From Gavia stellata (taxonomy: Eukaryota; Chordata; Aves; Gaviiformes; Gaviidae): DNA of 64,000 nucleotides. A program made the translations under genes and the position numbers. The number at the start of each line of letters is the position of its first letter. Within the stretch, counting starts at the first letter, position 1. The stretch spans positions 3,162,001 through 3,226,000 of the forward strand of contig NC_082602.1 in the NCBI RefSeq assembly GCF_030936135.1. Reading direction: 5' to 3'. A model generated the notes under the pieces. The model saw only the letters and a list, made by a program, of their open reading frames with translations. It had not been told where the DNA came from and did no database searches. Of this stretch, positions 51,954-64,000 are shown piece by piece.

Positions 51954-54900
51954 CTGAAATAAATTAGGGAGGGGTGGAGAGATCATTTAAAACATTCATT
52001 TTATACTTCCCATTGCCCCATAATTATAATTTCTTACAGTCTTTGTTTTCATAGGTTCAAGACTTCTACTTCACATTTAAAAAACATTCAAGATGAAGAT
52101 GATAATTATTACAGGCCAACATAAATAAATGGTATCCTTTCTTTCAAATTTTTAAGTAGAAAAGATGCATCAACTCTAACTAAGAATAATTCATGGCTTA
52201 ACTTGAATAAAAATCTAAACTATAATTGCTAGCGTCAAAGCCTATTTAGCAAAAAGGGTGTTCTCCCATCCTGGATCCAAGACTGTATAGGATTACTACA
52301 CTGTATCATATATCTGAAGCTTTTTAAGTTATATCAGGTAAAGAATACAAGCTCAGACTGGATAGTATTCCCTCATTTCCTCCAAAACAACTCATCCTCT
52401 AACTACCTCACCCAGACAATGCACAATTCAAATATATTTCTTCGCATTTGCTTTAACACTTTCAACATTTTTTTCAACTTCTGTAAGAAAAACAAGAACA
52501 GTTTGGGAAGAGCAGCTGGCTTATACTCCTGAAGGAGCAATTCTTTGAGGAGTTAAACCGAAGCCTTGGATACTATCTGCTACGGAATCGCATGACTGTC
52601 ACCAGTTTGCAGGGTTGTTGTTAAGAGGATTTCAAAACCATTCCCTTGACCAGATTCCCCCCACCCCGCCCAAAGATCTAGTTAGAGACATAGGAGGTAG
52701 CCTACAGCACGGTTCAACGTGCTTTGCAGACTACAAGATCTATATCCGCACAAGTACAGGTTACAATGATTATTATTGCATTTAGGAACCATCTCATCCT
52801 AATCCCCTTGCAGCTATCGCAGTTCTGATGCTATCAGACTCGTGTCCTGGCCCTCAACCCTACAGCGGCTGCACAGCAATAACCACAGAGGCTGCATAGG
52901 ACTGACCAGGGCAAGCTAACAATTCTGCTTTTGCTTCAGTGTGCAGTCAGAGCCCGCTGCAAAGTCGGAAGCAATGCAAAAAATTATTTAAGGTGTGAAC
53001 ACAGCTCTGCAGAGTTGGCTCAGCTCGTTGCTTCGAGATCCACATTTAACCACGGTGGGTGAGTATCTCGCAATGGAAACTACAAAGGGGAGGTACTGCA
53101 AAATACATGCCTTTAGCCTTGTAATATTAATACACCTAGGGAGAAAACCCCAGACCTGAAGTCCAGCTACTATTTTAGAGCATCAAGGCAAGCCTTGGCT
53201 ATGACCACCGATGCCGTGTAACTCTAGACAGAGCCTCACGCAGCAGCAGAATGTTAAAATCAGTCAATGCAGGTTTGTGCTAAATTTAGGTTTCGTCGCA
53301 GAAATCTCAAACTGGGCAAACTCAAATCACCAGCGTGCTTCAAACGCACGGCGTTGTTCCATAGCCCTTTAGGCACATGTAACACGGGGCTCTGCTGGGC
53401 TTGTACCAGCCACAATTCTGACACCTTTATGCCAGCACTGTTAGTGGCCAGTGACCGAGAAGGCGATACAACCAAACCCACACCAACTTCATGCTAGAGC
53501 AGTTAATTTGACCCATTCCTTTAACTAGCTCGTGCTACAAGCCCCATTTTAAAGATCCTAAGGAGGGGGCTGAATCCTCAAAGCTCAAACCACACAAATA
53601 TGTGCACAGAATGATGCAAAACACTGACCTACACCTACTGCCGCATCCTCTACCGCTACTGTCACCATCTTAACCATACAAAAGTTGCTGGACGTGTATC
53701 TTACAAGTCACAGTGTCACATCACAGGGCACCGATCTCTTTTCACACGTCCTGGTTTGACAAGCTGGCATCAGCTCTGAGGACTAGAGGTAATTGTACAT
53801 CTAGACCTATTTTTCCTCCCTGTTAACGCAAGCTGATATGCTGATATTCTTGTGCTCTAAGACAAAAAACCTTGCTTGTCCCTGGGATCAGAGGCTGTTG
53901 GTTTTATTTATGCAACATTTCTTTGCTGAGCCTCAGATGTTGCTGGCAGAAGACAGTGGTCTCCCCAGAAGACTGCAATGTAGCTTGATCTTACTAGCTT
54001 AAGGAAGAAAAAAAAAATTAAGGGTGGGAGAGAAGAGAGAGAGAAAGATTAGCACCACGCAGATGCTGAGGCACAGACCCGTCCGCTGCTGTCTTTTATA
54101 CGAGAGTTCACTGTTCCCCACCGTACAGACGGCTGTTTCTGGGCCAGGACTCCAAGCACTGACTGGTGGAATTACTTCATGCTGTGGGTATTTTCAGACA
54201 AGTAGTACAAACCCAGTTTTTGTTTACTGTGGTAGTTTATTATCATAGCACCTCATAGCCAGGACAGGGAATTGCATTGCACCCAGCACAAATATTCTCT
54301 TCCCAGGTGAATTTAAGCACATCTGAGAGGCAGCAACCATCACGCAGTATCACAGCCTTTACACAGGAGCAAGTATATATATTTAGGACAGGACAAAGAG
54401 GAGAGAGATGGAAGCAAAAAGTGCATCAGACAAGGAGAAACACTGAATGCAACTGAAAAAACAGGCAAGCATAGTAAGAACTTATTTGCTTAATATATTG
54501 GCAAAAAGATTCTGAGAAAATGACGCATCAGATCACTTCCATTTTTTGAAAAGAGACAATGATCTTGCTTTGACTTACTTTTTAATCACCAACATGAGTG
54601 GTTAAACTTAGCAAGTAACTATGAGCATGCTCATGTGTATTTCAAATAGTAGGATACAATAAAGATATTCAGATAATTTATAATAGGGTCTAATAGCCCA
54701 AAGTCAAGGCCAAATGGGGAAAAGAGCTCCAGAGTGATATCTTCTAAGTAGTCTATCCTTTAATACACTGATATAAGACATTTTAAATGGAGACAAACTC
54801 ACAGTAATGCATTGTTCAGTATCATTACTTCAGCATAACAGAACTAAGTGCATTATTTCTGTCTCTCAAGAAGTTATCTTTCTCCCAGAAACAGTAATAA

Positions 54901-57900
54901 ACTCCCCTCATAAGTCTGACGTAACATATACAAAGCACTTATTTGACCTTAATATAGACCTCAATCTCAGCCTGTAATGTATTTGCATGTCAAACAAGAA
55001 TAAGCACTCAGTTAATAAAGATCAGAGGAAGTCATTTGGTGTGGGCAAAGCAACGAAACCAGACATTTCAGGAATTATGCTCATTTCTATGCAGGAGAGA
55101 ACCACTTCTGCTTATTAGAGAGGGGCCTCGTAAACAACACCCATATCGTGGGCATTTCTTCTCATTTCATACAACCTGGTACCAAGCTACACATTTTGAT
55201 GTCATTCAGAATGCCAAACATAAATGTATATATGACAAAACCATCCCTAAAATTTCACAGGAAATAAACCGTGCACCTCATGCCCCACAAGGTGCTGCTA
55301 CCGATATTGCTGGAAAACTCATGGAAGAGACAGGGTATCACTTACCCCAGAACAACCTTCAGAAATAAACCATTATATTTTCACTTGTATCAGCAATATT
55401 CCAATTTCATTTAAAGCAGCTGTGCTTTTTTTTAATGTAACAACAGGTCCATTTCTCCAGCATACACTGATAAATAGAAGTTATTTCTACTTTACTGGTA
55501 ACTGTACATAACGTCTTCATCCAACAAATCAAGAACTGCAAAACAATTCAGCGTCAGCTCAGCCAGGGGAGGTATCCATTCTACATATCACAGGCTACAT
55601 TCTTCCAATAGCACAAACTGGAGACATAAAATGTAATAACTGTTGGGCTTAAAAGCGAGTAAACAGGATGCTGACATTTGGAGGGCGCACAATATGACCA
55701 TTACAGCAACTAACTCATAGGAAGAATATGCCCCAGATATGTCCTGTGGCAGCTCAGATAGTCTAATAGACACCATGAAGTCATAATTTCCAGTTACTCA
55801 GGACTTTAATTCCAAGTCAAATTTACCATCCCTTAGTTTTTAATCCAAAGTACACTCTGTTTGTTTTGCTATGTCTGATCCAAACAGATTCATCTGTTTT
55901 TTAATGCAAACGGGGCTGCTTGGGAGAATGGGAATGTTCTTTTCCTTATTTAAAAAGCAGCATGACATTCAGGTTTTTTTGTTTTCTAAAGACTAGCTAA
56001 TCACATAAACGACAGAGGGAGGGTAAAACAAATGTTTTAATTTCAACAGGAAACTAGTTCTGGCAGTACAGACCCATCTTCAACTGACCTGATGAAAAAA
56101 TACCACTTTGACAGAAATGTAGTCTAAAGAGAGTCTTCTAAACTACATAAAAGAGTTGATTTAAAAGAAAATATATTTTTTAATTTGCATTTATTTTAAA
56201 GCTATTTGAGTAGGCAACTTTAAATGCCACAACAGGCACGTCAGTCTGAAGCATCACCTTTTCTTGTTGCTGGCTATCGTAAATTGTCCCTAAAGGCAGT
56301 AGCACTATAGCTTGCAGAGCCTCAAGATCCACAAGCAGTTGCCAACAGCAGGCAGAGAGTTCAGTTTCCAGTGTGTTTTTTGGGGGGTTCTTGAGGGGTG
56401 GGGAGCAGTTAAGTCATGCACTCAAATTACCAAATGCAAGATTTACAGATGATAGTGCAACCTTAATTCTGTCTCCCAATGTGTACGCATTGTATTAGAC
56501 TTTAATTACCTGAGCGCACACTGCATTTCCCTCCGGACTCCTACATCACCCAGTTACACCAGGCAAGTACAAGGGCCAAAAAATTGAGGTTGAAACAGCA
56601 GCTGTGATTTTAGCAATTCGTAACAGCTCAGCTTTACAACTCAGAGAGCCCTCGCTTCTTTTTCAAAGTAGTACCATCGTGTTTTGACTTGCGAGCATCC
56701 GCAGTATTTGTTTCCACAAATCCAACTGGAATTGAGCCATCTCTGCTTATATGCAAAATACCTGATACCAGAGTAATTCCAGAAGTTAAGTATTTATGAA
56801 TGCTGTTACACTAAATGCTATTATACTGAATTGCTTAATTTACTATCCAATATATAGCCGTACTATACATGAGATTGTACTCATTCTCACTGAAGATACC
56901 TACAGAAAGACAAAAAAAAAGCTTAAAACAAATCAGGATATATTGCCACAATCTGATCACGTAAATGCAATTTCAAATAAGAATGGTGCACACTTGTGAC
57001 AATCATATCCTTCTTTCAGGAGTCAGGAAAAAAAAAAATGATAGCAAGGAGTTAGCCATCTTACCTTCCGAAAAATGAAGGCTGTGAAAATAAGCTTCAA
57101 AAATCTCCCAAAGAGATACTTATTTGGTCATGTTTATCAACCAGTCATTCTCTAACAATGCCAAAAAACAGTAGGTCTTATTTTATCCACTTCCACATGT
57201 TTTATACAGTCAAATTTAGGCTGACCCTAGCAAGATTTGAAGCTCCAGGCATGCAATCATCTTTACATGAGGCAAAGCAAACTCTGACCCATTTCTGAGG
57301 ATGTGGCAGAGCTTCAAAACTTCAGCAGACAGAAGGAAGAAACTAAAAGGCAGCAGTCAGGCACAGCCACCAGCAGCAATGCTGAACAAATACCACCGTG
57401 GAGCTGTGAGTGAAGAGCTACAGACACCATACGCAGCAAGTTTCTCTGAAGCGGTCAGAGGTAAGTTGGGTAGAGACAGATCACCCAGTCCCTCTTTCTT
57501 TCCAATAACCACTGGCAAGGCAGTAAAGTATTTTGAAAGACATAAGCAGGCACCCAACCCTACCCCATCACAAGCAGAAAAGGGTTGTTTTCCTCTTCAC
57601 AAGACAGCAAACTCCCATCTCATCTTTCATGCCACAAGATTCCTGGGCAACTGAAGATTAACAACAAATCAAGTTTAAATTATTTACTTTACACACACCC
57701 CCCTACAATTGCTGCAAGCCACCCAGCTGAGCAAGGAGCAGGGTAGCAGGCATCAGGGCCTTCTTGGTCAAAAATCGCAAAATTAGAGATCATGTTTCAT
57801 CAGAAATCTCTTGCCACAGAACTGAGCTTTCTCTTGCCCTTCAGTCTGTCCTAGGTTCAACAGACTAGCACAATCAGATGTTATGTTCAGCTTCAACTAC

Positions 57901-60900
57901 GTAGGAGCTGGAGTCTTCAATGAACGTGAGAGCTCTCTGAAGTCAAAGATAATTATTCTTCCAGGATGTGCAACAAAGCTTGATCCCTCAGGCACCACCA
58001 TTCTATTCATTTTTTTTCTTAAAAAAGAAAAGCTCTTAAAGATGACCCCCAGGAAAGTGTTAATGTAAATACAATCACCTACAGCACAAACACCTGTTAA
58101 GCAGCCTCCTAAGTCGGTTATGAGACTCTTGGGTGAATATAGTCCAAAAGTACACGGCAAATTGCACATCAAGGTCTCTACTCCAGAATCTACATCCCTT
58201 TGGTTCAGTTATGTCAACATATATGTACGACAGACTGGAGCAGAGTTCCCATTAGGTACTCTCCACTAGAGGCCAAAATAAAGAGAACATAGCCTAAAAA
58301 ACCAGTTAAGACATACCACCGTTGGTCATCTGATACAGAAGTTTCAATTTTAAACACACTAAATACTACTTCTCCCATTCTTACTCTTCCTTCTTAGTTT
58401 GGCAACACTTAGCATTCACCCAACAGAGCTGTAGTGACCCTGTCCTGAAGCAAAAATTCAAGCTACCAGCAGCCAGAGACATCCAGCATATTTCAAGGCA
58501 AAAAGTCAAGTCACTTTGCCAGTTCATACCTCCCTTGAAGAAGTATGGTACAACCAGTTTTCTCATCTATCTTTACAAATATCGTGCCAAAAGACAGCTC
58601 AGTTACTGCAATGCACGAAGTGGTGCAACATGAATGCTGCATTTTAAGGGAAGACACGGACCTGGTCAGAAACCACCACCTTGACACATCCAAATCCTCA
58701 CGGATGCAAAAGCAAGTTGAACAAAGACAGCAGCCAGAGTGTTTTCATACAAACTTTCTGTTCCAAGAAGATTTTTTTTTTAAGCAACTCCAATTATTCA
58801 AGAGTTCAAGCTTAAAATATCACTGAAATTACTGAAAGAAAAGTGAAATGGTAGAACAACAGGACAAAAGGGAAAATAAACCAGTATGGCTGTCCTGCTT
58901 TCTGAGAATATTAATAAGCATTACCCTCTGTTTCTGGAAAGCTATCTGATCACAGCTGAAGATTCAAGGTAGCGTGTGAGAGAACGAGGGGTGGGAGGAA
59001 CACTGAAGCAGTTACACTTAAATAGGCAAAATTTAATTTTGCATTTCAAAGAGACAGAAAGGGGAACCAAGTCCTGACAGACATACGTTGGGTTGGTTTC
59101 TTCCTAATACTGCAAGAGGCAGCCCTCACAAAGAATCTACTGCAGCATTACCCTCAAGGTGCAATTTCACGGTAGTTTAAGTCAACCCGAGCAAGGGCTA
59201 CCACAGTCCCACGCACATTTTCATCCCCTCCCCTGCAGCAGTGTCAGCATCCAGCTTGTCCTGCAGTCTGCTGAGCACCTGGAGATGGCTCGCTGCCTAA
59301 GTGCCAGGCCAAGGCACTCCGTTTAAACTGTCATTTAAGTACATCTACCATCAATCCCCCCGAAAAAAAAAAAATCTTTACCTTCTTTTAAAAAACACCT
59401 GTTAGTCCTCCCCTTAATTTTGACAATTTTATTCATCTAAGTTATTTGTATTTTACCAGCAACTATGTATTTTACCATCTCTTAGCATAGCCTACCCCTT
59501 ATTCCAGACTACTCAACTCCCACCTGCAGCCAGGTGTCCAAACTGATCATTTCAAGGGCTACCCCGCAAATGTTACATCAGATTTGTAGTCTCAGTTTCT
59601 ACATCAAAAGCTCGTTTGCCAGCAACAGGCTCTACTTTGTAACGAGAACACTTGCAAAGACACAGGCAGCTAGCAATATTCTTTTTATTTTACTATTTTT
59701 ACTGATTTTTTTAATGGACAGAGAAGAATGGCACCTACTAACAGGAGTTTTAGTTGATGGCTTATGATTCTGGGAAAGCATGCAACGGCTCCCGGTTTTT
59801 GGAGAAACCAAAAAAGCAAAACAGTAGCAACACCACTAAGAAGCCTTAGGAAGCCTTTGATCAGAGTCTGCTCTAGTAAGGCAGAAAAAATCTGGGTAAG
59901 TGGATTCTGTTACCCTCAGACATGGTGAGCCAAGTCACTTGTTTTGCTTTGTCAGGATGATTTTTACATATACACACACACACACTTATAAAATACACAC
60001 ACAGAAAAATAAATACTCAAAGACTGAAAAATAATTGCCACCAAACTGCTCCCTAAGTATTGGATATTACAGGAATTTTAACAGGCATGTTGTATACTCA
60101 GTGGGACATGCAACATAATATTTAATGGAGTTTTTAATTTACTTATGGTTAATCTGGTATCTCAATGACCAAGACATACCAAAACATTACATTATTTTCC
60201 ACCATATGCACTGGAGATTCACATCTCTCCCCACACATACACAGTCCTGGCTTTATTAAATATTCTTATATTACAAGCTTCTTTTTTTAATTAATGTGGA
60301 AACTGGAATTCTTTTCTTCAGAAACTGAATTTATTTTCCTTTTCTTTCCAGGAGGCAACCTACACTTTCCTCAATCCCATACTGGCAGCCCACCAACCAT
60401 ATCTTACTTTTAAATAAACTTATAACGCACAAAGTACTGTATTTTCTGTATAACACCAACATACCTTTAGTATATTTATCCATATTCTGAAACATTCATA
60501 ACTGAATTGAAGTTTAAACAGTATTTGATCCAGTCTGAAAAAGTTAGCAGTTGCATGACTCTCTAGCACAGCAGGAGCACTGTCCTGTAACTTAATCCAA
60601 TTTAACATACTGTGGATATGCACATTAAAACTATGCATTTTTGCTTTATTTTCAGCCAGATCTATGCTTGGGAAGGAATCTTGCTCAAATTCAGGTCGGT
60701 AAGAGAAGTGGATTTTTTTTTCCCCCACTAACTTACATAGCACGGACTGTAGACTACTGTCTGTTACCAACTCCACCCAGTAGTTCCCCGATAGCATCAA
60801 ACTGCAATAATGGCCTTTTACTGTCTCCTTTTATGAGGTTTTCTTAGATTTATTGAAGCAGGTTGTAGCTTGTTCTGTGGCACACAATATACAAGGAGCA

Positions 60901-63900
60901 CAAGGAACAGATGCTCACCAGACCCTTCTAGGCTAATCTTCTACTGCATGGTACGTCCCTTCCAAACTTGTTTTTGCTACAGAATGCAAAAATCACAAAA
61001 ATCTGCCACACTTTTTAAGTCTGACTGTCCTGGTACAGTAGGCTTTCAGTCATTTAATAGTGATCTGAAGGTTTATAGGACAGTAGTAGGAACTCAGCAG
61101 ATTCTTAGACCTACACTTCATCCTTCATCCCTCTTAGACAACTCCTAATGTGAAAAAGATCTGAATACAAGCTGCCAGTATTTCACAATTTGGTCAAAAA
61201 GCCATTTTCTTCTCATTAGCCAAGAAGTACTGCGTGTCCTTCCTTTTATTACAATATTTCTGTCCAGGCTTGTGGTTTAGAGTGTGAGGCAATTTCACAC
61301 CCTAGTTTGGAAACTTAAATTTGGTTATTTCCCCAGTGAAACAGAATCCCTCCCAGACAGTTTCTCAGTAGGAGGCATGATGTCAAGGGCAGAAATGGAC
61401 TGGATCAGAATGTGCTCGCTATCTTTGCAAACAGGTAATTTGTACACTTCAGTACCGCTACCTCTTCTGGAGATGCAGCAGGTCTGGATGTACCAGAACA
61501 AGACATGGCCAAAGATAACCTTTCAGGTTATTGAGCTACAGCTCTGAATGCGGTAGTAATGAAAGGTTTGGGCAAGGCACTGCATCCCCAAGATAAGATG
61601 TTAAGAGAACCATCCATCCTATTTCTCCAAGCTTTGTCCATACAAGACTGAAAATCGGAACCTTAGCTGGAGACTTGATGACGGGATAAGGATATTTTAG
61701 TACACAATAGCAGCACGATGGCCTTTATCCACTCCTTTTTCAGTCAAGGATAATCATCTAAATCAAGACTATAAAACCAGTTAACTGAGTTTACAAAATA
61801 GGGTAATTCATCCTCAAGCAAGACATACTTTGCCTCCCCGATCCCTTTCCTTTTCCGTCACTAGCAGAGAACAGTTTACAGAACACGGGCTGCCTTATCG
61901 TGATTTGTGCTATATAGGCTGAAAGGGGGCTGTGCTTCATGAGTCACTTCTTGCAACTTTATGCAAAAGCTTCCAGGCCAAAACACATCTTTCAGGCTGC
62001 TGGCTTGATTTTATGCCACGGAGGGGGAGGGAAGTCACCAGAAGTCTTCTGCACCGCCTGAAGCTGCTTGAATGCTAATTAAAATTAGACAATGCAGAAA
62101 AGAAGAAAGCATCAAGCAGTAATGAAAAGCCATAGCACAGGAGTAGTGGCAGGTTATTGAGAATGAAATAACTAAAACAGTAAGGAGAAGATTATTGATA
62201 ACTGTCCAAACGGGCATACGTCCCACACGTTTCTTCTCTGTAACCACAGAAGCACAAGGAACTATGGCTTCAGGAATATTAACGTCATTGTGTCTTCACC
62301 AACATGTTATCCTCTGGTCACAAACTCGAAGACTAACTGTTAGAAGAAAGACAGCAAAAGTTACACAAGCGATATTAACTCTGCCTTATGTCAGGCTGTA
62401 AAATGAGTTAGTAAGTTCTTCAGGGGAAACAAAACAGACACAGGTCATTGCCCTATTGAAAGCTGCATTTTAATGCAGCCAACAGAAATTCAGAACAACA
62501 ATTGCGTGGGCAACCATGAAACCATTACTTCCTAGCTTTCAAGAGCTTGACTCTCACCTAAGGTAGATCTCTTTTACATGCTGGAGCTATTTGTGTCTCT
62601 TACATCCTGGCTTTGTTTTCAGGACATGTAACAAGAATGAAAAACAATTTCTATTATCTACAGTGGTAACAGCTTCCTTGCATTCATATTACATGTCAGC
62701 AGAGCTTGAACCCTGAACTTTCAGACTACTGCTACAGCAGTTAAGAGAGCCGTCATTAATTGGCAGTGGGTGGAAGACCTGTTATCCAGAAGGGCCAGAT
62801 GACTAGCCCGATTATCTTTTCCCCAACGCTACGTGGGGCGAATCAGCTCCCTTGGTTCCCAAGCATTGGGACACAGGTAGAAGGCTGCCAGAGCTGAGCT
62901 GGGACTGGGAGAACCCCATCCACCTTTTCATTCCAACCCCCTAAAACTACCCTTGCCTTCTGGGACAAAGATACCTGAGAATTCGGGTAAGACTTGCGTT
63001 ACAACAGCCTTGGAAACCTTACAGTATTGCAGGTATGTTATCTGGAGCCATGATTTGGCAACATCATGAGAAACAGCTATGACAATTCTGACATGCAGCT
63101 GCTAGCAAACAGGGAAAAAAAAAAAAGGTAAGCGCTGGAAGTTGTCCATGCTGCAAGAGCTTTCTCAGGACAGTATTCAGCAGGCAGGATGAGGGGGGAA
63201 GGCGTACTACTCATACGCCAAGCATCACTCAGTCACCACAGGAGAGCAGAAGGGCAATTCAAATAAAAGTTTACAGGAACATTTATTGATTTGTTAAGCA
63301 TAAAATCCCAGTTTATTAGCAACCTTTAAAACTTCAGTATGTCATGCTCAGAACAGGTACACAGAGCAACAGGGGTTTATAGCCCCACTGAGCAAATGCC
63401 AGAAATCAGAAGTGAAAGAGCTGCCATTTCAAAACAGTTCAGTGACCTTCTCTTGTTCTGTTGAACGTAAGAAACACTCCATCTCTTAGCGCTAAACACA
63501 CAGAGCTTGTAGGAAACTGTAGTCACGACAGTAACCTCAACAACTGTAAATTCTCTCTTCTTCAGTTTTAAATACTCGCAGCCCAAGCTCTATCCTTTTG
63601 TGCCCGCAAAAGCAGCTGCCCTATTTAAGGCCTGACATTCCAACTTCCTCCCCCTCTTCGGGGCACCAACAGGACAGTAGTTTCTGCAATGCTACATTCT
63701 TGACGTGACAAATTAAGAAAAACCCTGTGCTGAAAAGGATAGCTCTTAAATAGGAAGAGAGAATTATGCTAGCACACAGTGCTCTTGGGTACACCCTGGC
63801 ATGTTTGAGCTGCCAGGCTCTGTACCCAGCTAAGCAGGGAGGTTTTACCTCATACAGTGACTACACTAACCTTTTCAAAGGATGCTTTTCTCACAGTTCC

Positions 63901-64000
63901 CAACTCATCTGCCAGAAGAGATCACCGTAGGAGGGCTGATAGGCTTCTTCCCTTCCCTCTCCCAACACTGCTGAATAAAATCAGACTGTTTCGGCATGTA
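51954..64000 (-). other. Probable upstream IPMK intron, no coding exon found
   Basis: This 12 kb lies 5' of the first visible IPMK exon. The missing N-terminal exons were sought as minus-strand sequence ending in a Phe-Tyr-Asn codon run before a donor, and as an HPDGTVLKQLQ-like stretch. Nothing convincing was found. No CpG island marking the IPMK promoter appears either, so the gene start should be beyond 64000. A short AC dinucleotide repeat sits near 59.97 kb. I recognise no other gene here. Confidence 0.6.
59972..60003. repeat. AC dinucleotide microsatellite
   Basis: Seven AC units at 59972-59985, then an AT-rich gap, then a shorter AC stretch to 60003. Probably a short interrupted microsatellite in the upstream IPMK intron. 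Confidence 0.8.

Noticed and set aside
57301..57654. 117-codon plus-strand ORF with a basic, Ser/Pro-rich translation
   Set aside because: No recognisable domain, antisense to the presumed IPMK intron, and an opposite-strand frame is also open.
62035..62090. Minus-strand AFKQLQ-like reading that recalls the VLKQLQ segment of the IPMK N-terminal exon
   Set aside because: Only the KQLQ word matches. The expected HPDGT before it and the RGPRELEFYN-like stretch after it are missing, and an in-frame stop lies just upstream.
1..64000. CR1 LINE or endogenous retrovirus copies
   Set aside because: No CR1 3' octamer repeats or conserved CR1 tail sequence, no reverse transcriptase motifs and no LTR pairs were seen by eye. 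Old degraded copies could still be missed.

Overview
This is nuclear vertebrate DNA, most likely from a bird. The coding density is very low, the coding sequence is split by GT-AG introns, and the introns are compact. I see no Alu, L1 or other obvious interspersed repeat families, but there are several short T/G-rich, poly(A) and poly(C) tracts. The bird call is an inference; a turtle or crocodilian is not excluded. There are no operons, prophages, CRISPR arrays or insertion sequences.

One gene is recognised with confidence: inositol polyphosphate multikinase (IPMK), on the minus strand. Four coding exons are readable, at 51857-51953, 44909-45081, 36079-36160 and 34423-35057. All junctions have AG acceptors and GT donors, and the reading phases join correctly. 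Together they give 328 residues plus a stop, from just after the N-terminal segment to the natural C-terminus. The kinase motifs PCIMDVKIG, SSLL and IDFAH are intact. About 90 N-terminal residues (in human, from memory) and the promoter are not found and should lie past the right edge. A long 3' untranslated region probably continues left from 34422 to around 29.3 kb.

Layout: 1-17.5 kb, no recognisable gene, only weak unassigned ORFs; 17.6-18.1 kb, a CpG island in two halves with a possible short minus-strand first exon, so the promoter of an unidentified transcript; 18.2-29.3 kb, no recognised gene, with a hairpin and T/G tract at 29.0 kb; 29.3-34.4 kb, probable IPMK 3' UTR; 34.4-52.0 kb, IPMK exons and introns; 52.0-64.0 kb, probably an upstream IPMK intron.

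In mammals the order is ZWINT, IPMK, CISD1, UBE2D1, TFAM (from memory). By synteny the left side corresponds to the ZWINT side, but I found no ZWINT-like coding sequence. I did not find a convincing new biological system. The most open question is what the CpG island at 17.6-18.1 kb transcribes.
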